64,000 nucleotides of DNA from contig CAIOYY010000015.1 in assembly GCA_903862715.1 (NCBI GenBank), forward strand, positions 1-64,000, read 5' to 3'. Below the pieces are notes generated by a model. The model was not told the DNA's origin. It did no database searches and was given only the letters and a program-made list of their open reading frames with translations. Source of the stretch: an uncultured Alphaproteobacteria bacterium. GTDB lineage: Bacteria; Pseudomonadota; Alphaproteobacteria; Micropepsales; Micropepsaceae. Both the position numbers and the translations under genes were made by a program. Of this stretch, positions 62,949 through 64,000 are shown in pieces; the stretch's first letter is position 1, and the number at the start of each line of letters is the position of its first letter.

Positions 62949-64000
62949 TCGCCGCCCTCGCCGATCAGCGACCATTCCCGCACGCGCGCGAGATGATCGT
63001 AATCGCGGACATCGCTGAGGCGTTCCATCGTCTCGCGCGAGCGATAGGGCTGGGCCTCATCGTCATAGCGCGCGATGCGCTGCATCAGTCTTGTTAGCGC
63101 TTCTTCGGCTTTCTCCGTCGCGTCCTTGTCAAAAATCAGTTCTCTGCCTGGCGGCACCGCGCCGGTCAACTGGACATGCACGAATTCGCGGATATGCCGG
63201 GCCCGAACGCCTTCAAATGCGCCGCGCATCAGCATCGCTGCCTCCAGCGGAAGCTGTGGCGCCAGAAGAATCTCGATCTGCTTCTGCGACGGCACACGTC
63301 CCGTTTTATAGTCGAGCAGGGAGGCCGCGCCGTCGTCGAATATTTCGATGCGGTCGGCGCGGCCGCGCAAGGTGAACATGCCGCCTGGCGCGGGAATTTC
63401 GAGCCGGCCGTCGATCTCGATCTCCGTCATGGCTCTAGCAAGGGCCTTGCGCCGTTCGGTCTCATAGGCAAGGAACCATTGCGCCGCGCGAGAAAAACGC
63501 GGCCGCCAAAGCGCGGTCGCGGCATGCGAAGCCCCCGCATTGCGGAAGGCCTCGTCGCCAAGGCGCAGCAATACGGCCAGCGCGTCCTCCGGCAATGTGT
63601 TGGGATAGACGTTGAGGAAACGTTCCAGCGCGCCGTGAATGGCGATGCCGCGTTCGCGCGGGCCCGGCTCGACATCGATGGGATCGAGCGGCTTCAGCCG
63701 CAGAATATGTTTCGCATAGATCGCATAGGGATCGCGCAGCCAGGTTTCGATCTGCGTTACGCTTAAGGCCCGCGGACGTACCGCCACCGGCGGACGCGGT
63801 TCGGGACGTGCCGCGCGTGTTTCACGCGGCGCGTCATCGATGCGCCTTGCCCAGTCCAGCGGCGGCGAAAGCGCCGTCCACGCTCCCGCGATCTCGAGCC
63901 CGCGCGCCAATTGTTTGAGGCGGAGCAGCCAGCGCGACGGATGGGTCGGCGCGCCGTGCTGTTTGAGCGACCGCGTCAGAAGCACAGTCGGTCCTGCCGC
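62945..64000 (-). CDS. addB: Double-strand break repair protein AddB, C-terminal part (cut by window edge)
   Basis: The frame runs to the right edge, so only the last 351 residues are visible. They contain S-V-T-Q-I-E-T-W-L-R-D-P-Y-A-I-Y-A-K near 75-95 of the visible part, R-G-I-A-I-H-G-A-L-E and the nuclease motif L-R-G-R-A-D-R-I-E with L-L-D-Y-K-T-G-R-V-P. It pairs with AddA. No Cys cluster is visible, as in alphaproteobacterial AddB, unlike the Bacillus protein. Confidence 0.93.
   Translation of the reverse strand, partial: AAGPTVLLTRSLKQHGAPTHPSRWLLRLKQLARGLEIAGAWTALSPPLDWARRIDDAPRETRAARPEPRPPVAVRPRALSVTQIETWLRDPYAIYAKHILRLKPLDPIDVEPGPRERGIAIHGALERFLNVYPNTLPEDALAVLLRLGDEAFRNAGASHAATALWRPRFSRAAQWFLAYETERRKALARAMTEIEIDGRLEIPAPGGMFTLRGRADRIEIFDDGAASLLDYKTGRVPSQKQIEILLAPQLPLEAAMLMRGAFEGVRARHIREFVHVQLTGAVPPGRELIFDKDATEKAEEALTRLMQRIARYDDEAQPYRSRETMERLSDVRDYDHLARVREWSLIGEGGE

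Overview
The window reads as a chromosomal segment of a free-living alphaproteobacterium. Most genes are GC-rich, and many neighbourhoods are typical of that class: lptC-lptA-lptB-rpoN-ptsN, aroA-cmk-rpsA-ihfB, trpF-trpB-trpA-accD-folC, addB-addA-trxA, a TIGR02300-family acidic protein next to tRNA-Ala, DUF1150 next to an Hsp20, and a FzlA-like GST protein overlapping queG. I cannot name the genus from sequence alone.

Positions 1-7,356 look like an accessory region. Base composition is visibly more AT-rich, and the region abuts the 3' end of a tRNA-Ser(GGA) gene, a common island integration point. It holds the end of a DUF2939 gene, a TlpA-like periplasmic thioredoxin, and then an operon-like run: a small exported protein ending in 11 Cys-containing tetrapeptides (10 STGC, 1 SVGC) followed by two large membrane proteins of similar layout. 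A perfect FNR/FixK-type box (TTGAT-N4-ATCAA) lies upstream of the peptide gene. A decayed IS3-family end closes the run and supplies the stop codon of the second membrane protein. I do not recognise this set as a described system and consider it the best candidate for something new.

Positions 7.4-18 kb carry a GT2 / LAB_N-domain / GT39 set that probably decorates lipid A or another envelope glycolipid, then a four-gene cluster (lysine 2,3-aminomutase-like radical SAM enzyme, two ATP-grasp ligases, a GNAT acetyltransferase) that probably makes an unknown beta-lysine-type metabolite. DMT, CorA and ZnuA-like transport genes follow. Positions 18-31 kb hold infC (apparently with an AUA start), thrS, a glycosyltransferase, an ABHD10-like hydrolase, queG, a FzlA-like gene, mtgA, a HupE/UreJ pair, uppP and an NDUFA9-like gene. 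At 31-34 kb a response regulator precedes a hybrid sensor kinase broken by two opposite frameshifts, one of them at an A AAA AAG slippery heptamer.

Positions 35-46 kb hold kdsD and the LPS transport genes, rpoN and ptsN (without the usual hpf between them), a heat-shock gene with a sigma-32 promoter and a possible SD-sequestering hairpin, a pabB-pabC fusion, an HU-like protein, a probably EcfG-controlled PRC-barrel protein and a TonB-like protein. Positions 46-64 kb are core metabolism and DNA repair: aroA, cmk, rpsA, a dihaem cytochrome c lipoprotein, ihfB, lapA, pyrF, trpFBA, accD, folC, trxA, addA and the 3' part of addB, which runs off the right edge. Three tRNA genes (Ser-GGA, Leu-CAG, Ala-GGC) are present. 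No rRNA, CRISPR array or intact mobile element was seen.
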